From Papiliotrema nemorosa (taxonomy: Eukaryota; Basidiomycota; Tremellomycetes; Tremellales; Rhynchogastremaceae), in the NCBI GenBank assembly GCA_032158125.1, contig JASKOT010000031.1, forward strand, positions 148,295-212,294: a DNA stretch of 64,000 nt, read 5' to 3'. How positions within the stretch are numbered: position 1 is the first letter of the stretch; each line of letters starts with the position of its first letter. The notes under the pieces were generated by a model. That model searched no databases and had not been told where the DNA came from. It saw only the letters and a list, made by a program, of their open reading frames with translations. The position numbers were made by a program, and so were the translations under genes. This document shows positions 33,360-45,511 of this stretch, in pieces.

Positions 33360-34556
33360 ATGTCAGGCCAAACAGGCTCCCTGGCAGAGGTCCTTCGTCT
33401 GCCGGAGGAAGCGCAAGATGCCCAGAGAGTCGGGTTGGGTGACATGAATGGTCATTCGACCGATTTAGGTTCCCATCAAGGCGTCACGTCGTCCGACAGT
33501 AACATCCTCACTTGTAAGTGTAGCTCTTTACTCCTACATGGTCGTTCTGGGACCTCGGACGGCGCGCACTTGGCTGGAAGCGAGATTCATGATGTCAAGT
33601 CGAGCCGTATTTGTTCACACCCCTGGTGGACCGCAATGACTGCGACTGACTTGACAGACCTCGAAGGGCTCTATCCACCTCCCGAGCCTTCCACCAACGA
33701 CAAACATGGCTATGCATCTTCCAAGAGATCGTTATCACCTCCCAACACGAATATCAACATCGACCCAGCATTGGCGAGCCTCGCCCATATCGCGTCTACT
33801 TCCCGAGCTGAATACACCACTCCCCATCAAGAGAACTACCACCTGCCTACGTCATATGGAGGATTGGGTGAGATGGGTGGGAAGAGGAAGAAGGCACCTC
33901 ATGAGAGAGCCGGATGGAATGAGATGCAGGGTGATCCAGGACCAAAAAAGAGGGGAAGGAAGAAGGCCAGCGAGTTGCCCTTGAATGCAGAGGCGTCGGG
34001 GTCGGGAGGGGAGGGATTGGAAGGTGCGGGAGTCGATGTCACAGCGTGTGTATCCAGGTGCGGGAAATATTGGAGCTAATGAGGTAGCGCGGATAGCAAG
34101 AATGCGAGGTCGGAGCAGAATAGAAAAGCTCAACAAGCGTTCAGGAGGCGAAGGGAGGAAAGAATGAAGGAGCTAGAAGCGGCTGCTGCTGCGCTGGGAG
34201 CAATGCAAGAACAATACTTCGAGGCGGAGCAGAAATTGCGAGAAAAGACTCTTGTATGTGTTGAACTTGGACTCGCGGGATATGCGCTGATGGTCCAGGA
34301 GGTTGAAGCAAAGACAATCGAGAATGCGGCTCTGCGAACAGCGCTCAAGATGGCATCGGCGACGTCTACAGTATCGATTCTCAATGCGAGAGGATCACTG
34401 GCAGTAGCTAGCGATGCAGTGGAAAGTTCTGGACCAGATGATCCCCGAGCTGTCGAGGCCGCCCTGGAATCACTGGCGGTGCAATCGAGAGAGCTGGCGA
34501 AACAATTAACGACGAGGACGCATCAGGGGGACTCGACGGGGCAGGACAGGTCATAG
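33360..34556 (+). CDS. bZIP transcription factor (fungal YAP-like basic region)
   Basis: Exons 33360-33513, 33658-34045, 34097-34253 and 34299-34556; 318 residues. After a disordered N-terminus and a basic patch (GPKKRGRKKAS), the DNA-binding region reads KNARSEQNRKAQQAFRRRR, with the N-x-x-x-Q-x-A-F-R pattern of YAP/Pap1-type bZIPs. Removing the third intron joins LREKTL to EVEAKTIENAALRTAL and gives an unbroken zipper-like heptad series. Introns 1 (144 nt) and 3 (45 nt) are both multiples of three without stop codons, so retained forms would stay in frame; retention of intron 3 would insert 15 residues into the zipper. Target genes cannot be inferred. Confidence 0.85.
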
Positions 34557-34917
34557 GGACAATCGGCAACGACGTCACCCTCTGCGATGATAAAATCGAA
34601 TTCATGTGCAAGATATCCGCTAGCGAAGAGTCGCATGGAAAGAATGAAGGAAGCTGGGCCGCTTTGTGTAATGCACACTTGAAGCAGGTTCTTATGTATA
34701 TATAGCTGCGCAGAGAGACGCAGGAACATCATGACCAGGATGCACATGGTTGCATGTGTCTACTCAGCTTTGCATTGCCAGAGCTCCGCGGGCATCATCT
34801 TTGCCTGGAGCCATTCTGAAACGTCACTGGGTCGGCGGGTGTTGTTGTTTCGAAGCCAGATTCACTGCCCATTCATTCCTACTCGTACCTTGTCTTTGGC
34901 AGTGCTTTCAAGGCAGG
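34557..34917. other. intergenic, TRAPPC13 promoter
   Basis: It holds the 3' UTR of the bZIP gene and the upstream region of TRAPPC13, including a TATATATAG-like stretch near 34697. No coding exon was seen. Confidence 0.45.
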
Positions 34918-36860
34918 ATGGACGCGCCACCTCTTACCCTCTCAGTGTAAGCTACTCACCATCTGTCAAGCTGACAATAAAGACTACACTTGCGCCCGTC
35001 CACTCTACTCTTACCTCCAGATGAAGACCCCCCGGTACCCAGCACCCTGCCAGACGAGCCCGTCCCACCATCTCATCCTCTTCCGACCTTCTCACCCGCC
35101 CACTCTTACCCTGCCCCTTATCCAGATACGATCCTCGGCTCCACCTTGTCCATCTCCCTCGATCTGGCAAATACCAAGACGTCTGGAAATGTAATGGGTG
35201 TAAGGATGATGTGCGAGATTCAATCGCCAAGTGGTCGATATCGCCTAGGCGAGGTGATACACGGCCACGAAGAGGGTCAAGATCCTCTAGATGATACCCA
35301 AGAGGCGGTGGTTCTACCTGAGCTCGAGCCTGGCAAGAGTGTGAGATTGGATGTTGAGGGAGAGATGAAAGAGTTGGGGCTGCATATGATCATTGTGTCT
35401 GTGGCCTGGGAGACTTTGGACGGGAGAAGGACGTTCCAGCGTTTCTTCAAGTATAATGTGAGTAGCTCCCCCGGGTGACTGGCCTGGCTGAACATAAGGT
35501 GAATGCGCCATTGGCTATCAAGACGAGGATATACCAGACCTCACACCCGAACACAGCCCTGGATCTGAGCACCAGGGAACAGGTATATTTAGAGATACTT
35601 GCGCAGAATGTCTCCCCTGAGGGGATGGTATTTGACAGAGTCTACCTCGAGGCGGTACATGGGATGACATCGCGAATGGTCAAGTCACGCGAATCCACCG
35701 CTCAAGAGGATCAGGATGAGTCGGAAGCGGACAAGGAGACCAGGACGCTCTTGCCTAGTGAAACACGACAATACCTGTTCCTCCTCAGCCCGACGGCACA
35801 TACTCAGGACGAAGCAGCTGTACCACGAACATCCTTCCCACCGATACATCAACCGGGCGCCATTCTGCCTCTGGGAAGACTCGACCTGACGTGGCGCTCG
35901 GGATTGGCACACGATCCGGGTCGTCTACAAACCTCCACTCTGAATCGTCGTATACCCGTCTCCTCCATCCCTCCCTCTCGGACATTATCCGCCGCTTCGC
36001 CTTCTCCAGGTGGTCGGATCAGTCCTCATCCGCCAATCCGTCTCGACGGTGATGAACCAGGACCAGAGTGGGAGTACGACTTGGTGATTCTGGGTCGACC
36101 CAGATTTGTCGATGTGGAGAAGGAGTTTGAGATTACCATCCGGGTCGGAATACGATCTGCCAAAGTCATTGATGAGGGGATAGATGATCCCGGTTCTCCC
36201 CGGGCTCCGATTCTCGGCGTCCAACATCTCGTCCGACCACCACCTCGTACGGCCCCGATACAGAGCACCGGACCGAAATTCACCTTTTCGCCCCCTTCTC
36301 GCGCGGGTACACCGATGACAAGAACAGGAAGCAACTCGTCGGCCGTCTCTAGACCTTTCTCGCCTTTATCTCAATTATCACAAGCAGGAGCAAGCTCGAG
36401 ACCCACGACCCCCGTTTCGTCTCAACTCCGGCAAGCTACATTGTCCAACATTGCCTCGCCATCAACGTCAACTTTACCCCTCTTACCTGCACCAACAATC
36501 CAGTCCGCTTCGTTCCCTCCCCCACCCATTCTCAAGGGGTCTACTGTGCCTATTAGACCGACTAAACCGGCACAGGAGATCCGGGGAGAGGTACAGCAAT
36601 TAGGAGCGTCGTTGATTGTCATCCCGACGACCGACATGAAGATAGTAGAGGAAAAGCCAGAAACGACATATGCGGACCCTATTGCTCCCTTGAGACGTTG
36701 GGAGGCGACCTTTGAGCACAAACTCCGATACATAGCACTCGACGAGGGGCTGGCAGAGCTCGGCGGATCGAGGGTGTTATTGTTAGACGACGATATGGCC
36801 GGGTCGGGCAGTACGGGTCGGGAATGGGAAAGTTTAGGCGATGTCTGGGTCCAAGGATGA
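34918..36860 (+). CDS. TRAPPC13: TRAPP complex subunit TRAPPC13 (DUF974)
   Basis: Exons 34918-34946, 34983-35457 and 35499-36860; 621 residues. The first exon encodes only MDAPPLTLSV. The N-terminal beta-sandwich has ILGSTLSISLDLANTK, the middle TFQRFFKYNVNAPLAIKTR is the clearest DUF974 hallmark, and REQVYLEILAQNVSP and FVDVEKEFEITIRVGI follow. TRAPPC13 is a peripheral subunit of the TRAPP tethering complexes acting at Golgi and in autophagy. A Ser/Pro/Thr-rich insert of about 120 residues sits before the last beta strands, which is long for the family. The first intron is 36 nt. Confidence 0.85.
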
Positions 36861-37006
36861 GTTGTACCGAGGCGACGAATGTTGTACTAGCGCCAGATCT
36901 ATGCCATTCATACGGATCATCACACTTTGAATTGCTGATAAATCCACTACTTTTATCCGTCCTTCCTCGCGTCCCCTCTCTCCGATATTCACGAGACGAC
37001 AGACAT

Positions 37007-38770
37007 TTACTTGCCCTCGAACATCTTCTTGATGGCAGCGGTGGAGTACGACTTGGGTCGCTCGAGGGGCATACCGAGAGCTCGGTCCCAGATGAGTTGA
37101 GAAGCAACACCGAAAGCTCGGGAAACACCGAACAAGACGGTGTAGAAGTCTTGTTGGTGGAGACCGTAGTAGGTAAGGAGGACACCAGAGTGGGCATCCA
37201 CGTTGGGCCAGGGGTCTGGGATGTCAGCAAGGGGTGTTATTGCGACACTGAATGGCTCACTCTTGGCCTTTCCGGCTTGAAGAAGGATGTCGGGGACAAT
37301 CTTGTAGATTTGACCGACAAGCTTGAAGAGTGGGTCATCGGGGAGGTGCTTGAGGGCAAACTCTCGTTGAGCAGTGTATCGAGGGTCCTGTCAGTGTCAG
37401 CCGCCGCATTTTGATCATACTCAGTGTGACTTACAGTCTTTCGGAGGACGGCGTGACCGTAACCGGGGACGACTTGTCCACCCTTCAAGGTAGACCAAAC
37501 GTACTCGGCAACCTTCTCGTCGGAGGCATCCTCTCCGATCTGAGATCGCATCTTCTGGGTCCATCGGAGAACCTCTTGGTTGGCAAGACTGGGCCATCAG
37601 TCACGACTTCTTGCGATGGATATCCTATACTGACCCGTGAAGAGGACCGGCAAGACCGTTCAAAGCAGCGGCGTAAGACAAGAAGGGGTCGGAAAGAGCG
37701 GAACCGACCAAGTGACCAGTGTGCGCCGAGACGTTTCCACCCTCGTGGTCCGAGTGGATGGTAATGTACAATCGCATCAAGTCGACGAATTGCTCATTGT
37801 CACCGTAACCGAGCATGGTAGCAAAGTTGGCAGAGTAATCCTTGTTGGCGTCAATGGCTGGGAGTTTTCCATCACCGTAGACGTTTCGGAAGATTCGTCC
37901 GGCGATAGTGGGGAGCTTGGCGATGAGGTCCATAGAGTCATCGAAGGTGGTCTTCCAGTACTCTCGCTTGTGGACACCTTGCGAGTAGGCCTTGGCAAAG
38001 GCAGAGTCGTGGTTGAGCTATAGGTCGGTGCAAACTCTTGTGTAGATATATGGAATGCTTACAGCAGTGACAGCGAGGGAGAATTGACTCATAGGGTGCA
38101 AGGTGTTGGGGCATCGGTCAATGAGCTCCTCGACGAATTTGGGAATGGCAGCTCGGGCAGCCCATTCTTGAGAGAGACCCTTGGTCTGCTCGGCAGTAGG
38201 AACTTCTCCAGTGACGAGCAGCCAGAAGAGAGCCTCGGGAAGGGGCTCGGATCCACCAGGAGCAGCGGGCAGCTCCTTTTGGCACTCGGGGATGGTCTTG
38301 CCTCGGAATCGGATACCCTCCTCGGCGTCAAGGACGGATCCTTCCCAAATGAGGCCCTAGTTGTCAGCGGCAGCTACAAAAGTAGCAAGAGGGGCAAAGT
38401 GGCTCACCTTGATACCTCGCATACCACCGTAGGCCTGGTCGACGGTGACCTCACCGAACGACTTGTTGCCGTGAGCGGCTCGGACGGCCTTTACATTCTC
38501 AATCTCTTGAGGGATAAGCTCGGCCAATCGGTCCTTGAGGGATTGGGCGTAAGCGACGTTGGAAGTCGCAAAAGTCCTTCCGACGGCAGGTCGGAGCTGA
38601 AGATCAGTCTGAGCGCCTGGAGTGATACGGGTAAGAGGGGAGTGGAAATTTAGATGGGATAGGATGACTGGCGGAGAGTAGGGACTCTCGCAACCCAGCC
38701 TGCCAGCGCCATCGCCTAAATAGCGACTTACAGTGTTTCGGAGAGCGGATCGAGAGAATGAGATGCTCAT
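37007..38770 (-). CDS. CIT1: mitochondrial citrate synthase
   Basis: Seven exons: 38770-38732, 38596-38408, 38356-38063, 38017-37635, 37588-37435, 37387-37261, 37215-37007; 464 residues. The start [13 protein letters not shown] continues to [13 protein letters not shown], a typical mitochondrial presequence. Catalytic landmarks: the first histidine region ([10 protein letters not shown]), [26 protein letters not shown] with the second histidine, [17 protein letters not shown] with the third, and [13 protein letters not shown] with the Asp of the active site. It condenses acetyl-CoA and oxaloacetate in the matrix. The first intron is 135 nt, longer than the others (43-51 nt), and separates the presequence start from the rest. 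Confidence 0.95.
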
Positions 38771-39004
38771 TTTGATCTTTTGGATGTATGCACAAACAAG
38801 AAATGCAAAGAAAAGGGATGAAAGATACGGGGGGGTGCAGAGGTGAGGTGGGTGGGGTTCGCGGAATGACGCGGAATCAGAAAACAGCGCCCAACAGCCA
38901 AAAAAGCGGCAACGGCAATCAAACTCCCACCCCTACGGCCCGCCAAATTTGGGGGGCGAGACCACCTACACTGTACATTCGAAATAAATGCATGCATACT
39001 GACC

Positions 39005-40671
39005 CTACGATGCATCTTCAGCAGCGACGGCAGCAGCATGAGCAGCATCTGCCTCTGCTTCTTTCGCTTCTCTCTCCTCCATCTCCACCACCTCTACATC
39101 CAGTGGGTAGGTCAATATCGCCGCAATTCCAGTCAACAAGTTTAACTGTTGTCCACTTTCGTGCATTGACGAGAAGATGAGAGCTTCCCCGCCGCGGGAC
39201 CGAACCGCCTCCACCATTTCAACATAACGGCTACGAGTAGCCGGATCACTCGACCTGCGTAAACAGCGTCAGCACACACATCAAATGAAACGTCGTCCGG
39301 TCTTTTCGGGTGAGACTCACCTAAACAGATCGTCAGAAATGAGTAGAGTCCCCACTGCGCCCCGGTCTACTGCGAGAGCGACATGTTCCGGACCATACCA
39401 TGCGCGTAACTCGTCTGTCGCCAACATTTTATGGAATCTGAGGTCAGTAACAAGGCAATATAGCACGACTCACTTGTCAAGTCCGACACCTTCCCGGGCA
39501 AACTTGGCACCTTGAAGCATCTTGGCCACTTCTGGCGCGCGTAACGCTTCGACCAACGAGTGCACATGCGGCGTATTGGAATGCACCTTGAGCCATTTGG
39601 ATCTCGAAGCCAACAACGGCTTGTTTGAAGTCAACGTGGCCTGTTGAAAAATGTAATCGTACAACTGATGATGAGTGGAGGGAGACTATACGAGGAAACG
39701 ATACTCACAGACTCCTTGGTGAAGCCTGGACTGGCGATAACTACCGTTTTGAGCGTTTGAAAGGGAATCAAGCGCAAGATCGCCTGATAGACCGATGAAT
39801 AGAAGTTTTCCATTGCCTATAGCATGAACTCAGGCTCTTGACAGCGAACAGCCGACGGACCTTGTCGTGACCCGACGTTCCGCCTTTGCGTTTTCTCGGA
39901 ACACTAGTTTCTATCCGTTGCCTGACCACCGTCATGTGCTCGCTCAATAGGCATATCGCCGCCGTGCCTATAAGTCAGTGTCCGCTCAGATCCTGCTCAG
40001 AGACCGACTGACCCTCTCCGCAGACCACCGCACCGACTTCAGCTCCTCGACCTTCTTTCGTACTCTCCTCTATACGCTCCAAAGCCACCGAATCCCACCC
40101 TTGTAGTTTTGTCAATCGAAAATCACGATTGGCTACTCATCAGCAGTGCTCGACATGTGAGACTACCCACTCACCTTCCAAGTCCAGGGTGTGGAAAGCG
40201 CCCAACCGGACGTATTCGTTCTCCTCGATGACTTTCCCGCTAATCTGAAGTGACGCCGTGGGTTCTTTCTTCTCCTGTCCGCCATTCGTAGAGCTCGATG
40301 CGGCTGGTGAAAACGTGGTCTTTACATGTCAACGTCGTCGCGTAAGAGGTAGTCTATGGTCTCACCTTGACGACGTTGAGAGTGAGATTAACCCGGACTC
40401 TGTATGAATCGGAAGAACCCGTCGAAGAGACTGTATTGATCTTTCGCATAGTCAATGCGCGTACTTCGTCTCCCTGAGCATCAGCACTCTTCATAATTGG
40501 GACAGAAAAAGTTTCATACCTCGGAGATCAAGTTGTACACATGCCACATGTCTTCGTCGTCCTCTGGTCGAAGTACAACATAGCCCTACACTCATCAGCG
40601 TGTACAGAATCGTAGCAACGTGTCAGACTCACCGATCCGTCGCGTTCGACAGCTTTTTTGAGCAGCTTCAT
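39005..40671 (-). CDS. DOM34: Dom34/Pelota ribosome-rescue factor
   Basis: Ten small exons: 40671-40633, 40585-40520, 40473-40366, 40319-40175, 40132-40013, 39967-39861, 39816-39709, 39664-39474, 39437-39321, 39254-39005; 416 residues. Seen: [42 protein letters not shown] of the Sm-like domain, [15 protein letters not shown], the eRF1-like central domain ([28 protein letters not shown]), [12 protein letters not shown], and the C-terminal [14 protein letters not shown] and [20 protein letters not shown]. With Hbs1 it splits stalled ribosomes in no-go and nonstop decay. The C-terminal tail is Ala/Glu-rich. The central NGIKS-type basic loop reads PRKRKGG, as in this family. Confidence 0.93.
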
Positions 40672-41144
40672 GATATCAGATCCTGGTCGAATACGTAAAG
40701 CTAGATGATTGAAGAGATGACCACCTCGACGAGTGATTTAGGGAGATGAGCCAGGGATTGCAGAGGCCGTCCGCTGCCTTGGCTCTATGTTTTTTTTTGG
40801 TACTGATTCGCTTAGAGATCTAAGTTCGATCTCTCGTGCCCTTTAGCAGATATAGGCAGGGCGCAGATGATATCGGGAGATGCGAAGTGATATATCGACA
40901 AGAGGTAATTCCTTTCAAGAAGTCGACTGAAGCTTGAATTCGAAATCTCTTCAATACGTCACCGAATCGGCTACCTAGCATTTCAACCACACCTCACTCC
41001 TATCAAACGACAAGTATCGAGGACCGCCCGAGAAGTCGTATGGCAGGACGTTTGCTCATAAGGTTCATATTATACTTCTGATTTCTACTCATAGCCTATA
41101 GCACCATGAAGACATAGGCGAGACTATATGCACTCGTTCAGAGG
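40672..41144. other. intergenic, DOM34 promoter and KEI1 3' flank
   Basis: Contains a T9 run near 40790 and no recognised gene. A GTTCGATC sequence resembles a tRNA B box but no cloverleaf could be built around it. Confidence 0.45.
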
Positions 41145-42085
41145 TCATTCCCACCGGAACTGCTCCTCTTCCGTCCGTAACCTCTCCATCTCCTGATCAA
41201 TCACGCTCTCCCTAGTATTCACTCTTCCTCCTTCGCCTGGTGTCCTCGGCCCACCAGATGGATGAGCGATCTGAGATGCCTTTGCGCGGGATGTAAGCGG
41301 TAGAGCGTGATACGTCGACGATCTCAGATGGGCCGCATATGAGTATAGAATCAGAATGAAGTATGCCTACCAATCAGCGCCAATTGCTAACGCTCGATTA
41401 TGAAGACCCACCTTGAGGAAGAAACCCCCGACAAGGGTCCAACCTGCGTATACCTTTTCTCTACGCCAAATCTCCCCCGCCAAAGCCTTTCTCAGCTCAT
41501 CCATCCCAGCTGTCTCTTGTGTGGTCGGATCTATAATCTCATTACGCGACGCAGCGAGATTGATGAGATCTTGTTGAGCTTGAGAATTGGCATTACGTCG
41601 TCCGTCATGTGGGATGAGATACCAATAGTTGTAATAGAACAGGTAATGGAATATCGATTGAAGAACGTGATCCAGTGTGTAGAGGTGGGCGACATTGGTG
41701 CTGGGTGTGGATGCCTCCTTCACGTCAGCGAGCTTCCAGGATGTCACAGCTGAAGACTTGCCGATTTGATGGTGCGTAGAGCCCAGAGGAGAGCAAAGAG
41801 GGATGCAGTGGAATAGGCGTAGAAGGATAATTGGGTGAACGTGCCTCCGACGAATATCGTTATGAGTCCATAGAGACCTGCTACTTTGTTGATGAGCTGT
41901 GGGGTAAGCTCCGATCATCTGTTCTTCAGACAGCTCACGCCGAAGAGCAGGACAATCTCCGCACCTGTGCGTTAGCGCTGGACCAGACGTGTACGGATGT
42001 GCTCACCGAGCTTGATATCTAGTATACCCAAGAACGAATCGAATACGGCTCCTGGCCTGCCCAGTCGGAAGTTGAGCCGTGTCAT
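41145..42085 (-). CDS. KEI1: Kei1, regulatory subunit of inositol phosphorylceramide synthase
   Basis: Exons 42085-42007, 41964-41939, 41896-41762, 41717-41412 and 41366-41145; 255 residues. Landmarks: GAVFDSFLGILDIKLGAE, LINKVAGLYGLITIFVGG, AHLYTLDHVLQSIFHYLFYY, NYWYLIPHDGRR and KVYAGWTLVGGFFLK followed by AYFILILYSYAAHL, giving about four membrane helices. In yeast, Kei1 partners Aur1 in the Golgi to make inositol phosphorylceramide. The intron 41718-41761 begins GCAAGT: the frame before (ALRTIKS) and after (EASTPSTNVAHLY) is conserved only with this GC donor, and read-through meets a stop. Exon 2 is 26 nt. It diverges from RPS3. Confidence 0.9.
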
Positions 42086-42438
42086 GGGGGTGGATGAGGG
42101 GGATTACTACCTGTGTCGAGTCATGTATGTCGAACAGGTGCTCTATGGTGTCTGTGACGATGGTCTACGTGAAGTCAACAACATGTCCCCCGGCCAGTCG
42201 CGTGGCAGAGTGCCACTTTTGTATAATCCCGACACTATCGCCGGGCAGTATCTCCCCTCCTCGCGGGATCAAAATGGGTCACCAAACTGTTCGCGAAATT
42301 CAAAGCCACGTGGGTTTTTTTTCGCCGCCCAAAGGTGCTGGCTCGCTGGCTGGGATCCCCCCCTGGGTGCTCGGCGGGATACTATCGATCGACCACTTTG
42401 CAACACTCGCTTTTCCTCTTCTTATCCATCAATACATC
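42086..42438. promoter_or_regulatory. divergent promoter between KEI1 and RPS3
   Basis: The 353-bp gap between the two start codons must carry both promoters. A pyrimidine-rich stretch (about 42400-42430) precedes the RPS3 start, common for ribosomal protein genes. No clear factor site identified. Confidence 0.5.
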
Positions 42439-43346
42439 ATGGCCACTTCTTCCCAAATCTCAAAGAAGAGAAAATTCATCGCCGACGGTGTCTTCCAGGC
42501 CGAGCTTGGAGAGTTCTTGTTCGTCCATTCCCCCCCACAATCGTTCACATGGAAAGAAATCGACACTGACATTTTAGCACCCGAGAGCTCGCCGAAGAGG
42601 GTTACTCTGGATGTGAGGTCCGAGTCACCCACGCTCGAACTGAGATCATCATCCGAGCTACCCACACCCAAGAGGTTCTCGGTGACAAGGGACGACGAAT
42701 CCGAGAGCTCAAGGCTCTTGTCGAGAAGCGATTCAAGTTCCCGGAAAACTCTCTCGAGCTCTACGCCGAGAAGGTCCAATTCCGAGGTCTCTCTGCCGTC
42801 GCTCAAGCCGAGTCTCTGCGATACAAGCTCCTCGGTGGTCTTGCCATGCGACGGTCAGTGTGCCATTGTCGAGTGGGAGTGGAGTGCTGATGAGTAGAGC
42901 CTGTTACGGTGTCCTCCGATTCGTCATGGAGTCGGGTGCCAAGGGTTGCGAGGTCGTCGTCTCTGGTAAACTCCGAGCTGCTCGAGCCAAGTCGATGAAG
43001 TTCACCGACGGATTCATGATCCACTCTGGTCAACCCGCTCGAGACTACGTCGACTACGCCGTCCGACACGTTCTCCTCCGACAAGGTGTCCTCGGTATCA
43101 AGGTCAAGATGTGAGCTCACAATGCAACTCTTCTGGGGAACCTACTGACCCTTCAGCATGAAGCCCTTCGACCCCGAAGGACGACAAGGACCAGCCAAGA
43201 ACCTCCCCGATGCCGTCTCGCTCGTCGAGCCCAAGCCAGAGGGTGCCATCGAGATCCGATCCGAGCACAAGGACCCACCCGTCCAGGCCGTTCAACCTCC
43301 TGCTCAACAGCAAGAGGCCCCGGCTGCTCAGGAGGGAGAATATTAG
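42439..43346 (+). CDS. RPS3: small-subunit ribosomal protein uS3 (Rps3)
   Basis: Exons 42439-42518, 42578-42853, 42898-43110 and 43157-43346; 252 residues. It reads [31 protein letters not shown], the KH domain ([18 protein letters not shown]), [32 protein letters not shown], and [14 protein letters not shown]. All junctions are fixed by the strongly conserved sequence. uS3 lies at the mRNA entry tunnel of the 40S subunit. The C-terminal tail is Pro/Gln/Ala-rich. Codon use is strongly biased toward C-ending codons, as expected of a highly expressed gene. Confidence 0.96.
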
Positions 43347-43845
43347 GTTTTTCCCTAGCCATCCTTGTACGATAGCTTGCGTCGCTATGGATCTTATGAT
43401 GTCCACTTTCACGTGCTCAAAAGCTGGTCACTGCCTGACTTTCCTGCTTCCTGCTTGGCGATTTCTACAGGACATATCACGAAGCATCTCGACCACCTAA
43501 CAGCGCGTCGATCTTGAGCGACCTACATCAATGCCAAATGTACGGACCACTGCAGGAGCACACTCACCCCTGCCTCTTGTCATTCACTCGGCGCTGACCA
43601 TATCTCGCTTGGGCATAGTAGTGATTGCACCTCAGTGCATAATGATCATAGTATGGACATAATATCAGACGCGCCGAGACGATCGTCTCAGGTTGGTCTG
43701 CTCGTCATAAACTCTTCCCCACCGTACGCTCCCCTTCACGCTCTGAGACACTGTCTACGCCGCCTGCCTTATGACTCTGCCTTCTTGCTCTGTCTATGCT
43801 TGTTCGCCTCTTTGGTTTTTCGCGATGATCCCTTTGCTCGATGGA
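43347..43845. other. convergent 3' intergenic region
   Basis: It lies between RPS3 and ERG24 stop codons and must contain both 3' UTRs. No coding exon or RNA gene was recognised. Confidence 0.45.
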
Positions 43846-45511
43846 TTAATACTGCTATCAGAGATTGCCGCGGACATGCAGGTACAGGCGACTTACAACG
43901 TAAGGGACGATTCGGTACGGGACCAACTCGCAGTACTTGTCCCAATCCTTGCCGTACTTGGTTCGACAAGCCTCATCATCTCGGATTTGTCTGTGCACGA
44001 GAAGAATGACAAAGAAGGCCAGGTACCAGTACGTGATGGGCGAATTGAATCCAGTAGGAAGCGACCAAGATAGACTATTTTGTCAACTCCTGGTCTCGAC
44101 AGGCGGCGTCAAACTCACGCCATGAGCCAATCTCCGAGGTAGTTGGGGTGTCGGGAAACGCCCCACCATCCAGAGATGAGCAGCTTGGTTCCTCGTTCGG
44201 TAGCGAGGGACTTGAGATCTGGCCATCAGTATATATCCTGGGACGTGCGGTTGTTGCCTACTCTTTGGGTTTCGGCCATTTCGGAAGTGGAACTTTTCCG
44301 AGTTGGCCCCTTTGAAAGCCCAAGCTCCGAGGGCTTTGACTACTAGGATAGCTCCCATGGCAGGAATGGTGAGATCGATGGGGTGGAAGGCCAAGTATCG
44401 AGCTTGCAATCCGTAGGTGAATGGCACAAAGAGGAGATCACCGAAAGACAGCATGAATCCAAACCCATCGGTTGTAATATCCATCTGATTAAGGATCGCA
44501 GACTGACATCAGCATGAAACTGACCTGGATCGACCAACTCACCTCTTGCCACAACGAGTCAAAGGTGTACCATCCCTCGAAGAGGAGAACGAGGATCATG
44601 CTGTTGGTAATCCTACCCAATCGGAGGTATTGTTCACATGCACAGGCAATGTTGAGCAGGTCCCATCCGATAATTCCTGGTCGGACCTCGTTAAAGGTCT
44701 TGATGTCAAAGTTGGGAAAACCGGGGAAAGTGGGATTCAATGGTCGACCAAGGAACCACTGACCGTCAGCAGGTTCATATCGAGGGGTCGTTGACACGTA
44801 CATCGTAGATCAAGTTACCAGAGTTTCCGCCCAGAGCGAGCAATTCTCCGGAGAAGAAACTCCACACGTAGACCCAGGTAGCTTGAACGATGCTCATCGC
44901 CAAAGAAGCAGACATGAGGGGCACCCAATGGTCGTAGATCCAGGAGAACTTTTCGATTCCTCCTGGTTGGAGCAAGAACCCAGCGACCAGTCCAAGCGTC
45001 AGGAACATGGTGTAAAGGCCTGGACTTGAGTTGCACCTCACAATCACGAACGGGGACAGGGGTACTCACCGTTCATATTGTAAGTCTTTCGCTTGCCATT
45101 TCGCATCAAGGTCCCCTCGACCTTTTCCCCAGGCAAGATTGCCGCACAGACGACACAATAGGTGTACCATGCCAAGTACGCCGCGGCGGCTTTCCACTCC
45201 CATAATTGACCCGCCGTGGATCTCCATTCACCCGCGAATCCAGCCATCGATTCTCTCCACGCAGCTGCAGAACGAGGATGACATCCTGTCGTCTCGTTAC
45301 ACGCGTAAAAGATGAAATAAGACCATAAAGGCGCGACGACGGTGATGAATAGTGCACCCCAAGGTCCCAAGAATTCGGTAGCTTTGGATCGGGGGTTTAA
45401 CTGTTCATAAGTGAGTGGAGTGGGATGTGCAGGGAGGGTAAGAGTCGTCGTGGCAGTGATGGTAGTGGTCGTCTCGCCCGTATCGGCAGAATGGTGTTCT
45501 TGCGCACTCAT
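43846..45511 (-). CDS. ERG24: sterol C-14 reductase (Erg24)
   Basis: Exons 45511-45070, 45019-44802, 44758-44543, 44484-44262, 44218-44119, 44074-43897 and a terminal 43851-43846; 460 residues. The multi-span ER enzyme reduces the C14=C15 double bond in ergosterol synthesis. Landmarks: [57 protein letters not shown], the NADPH-pocket stretch [38 protein letters not shown] and [22 protein letters not shown]. The last intron (43852-43896, donor GTAAGT) leaves a final exon of only TAT TAA, giving the conserved PYVY end; using the alternative AG three bases earlier would add Gln. Without splicing the chain would run on for 13 unconserved residues. Confidence 0.93.

Noticed and set aside
40780..40860. 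tRNA-like GTTCGATC sequence after a T run
   Set aside because: The potential stem leaves a nine-base loop and no acceptor or D arm can be formed.
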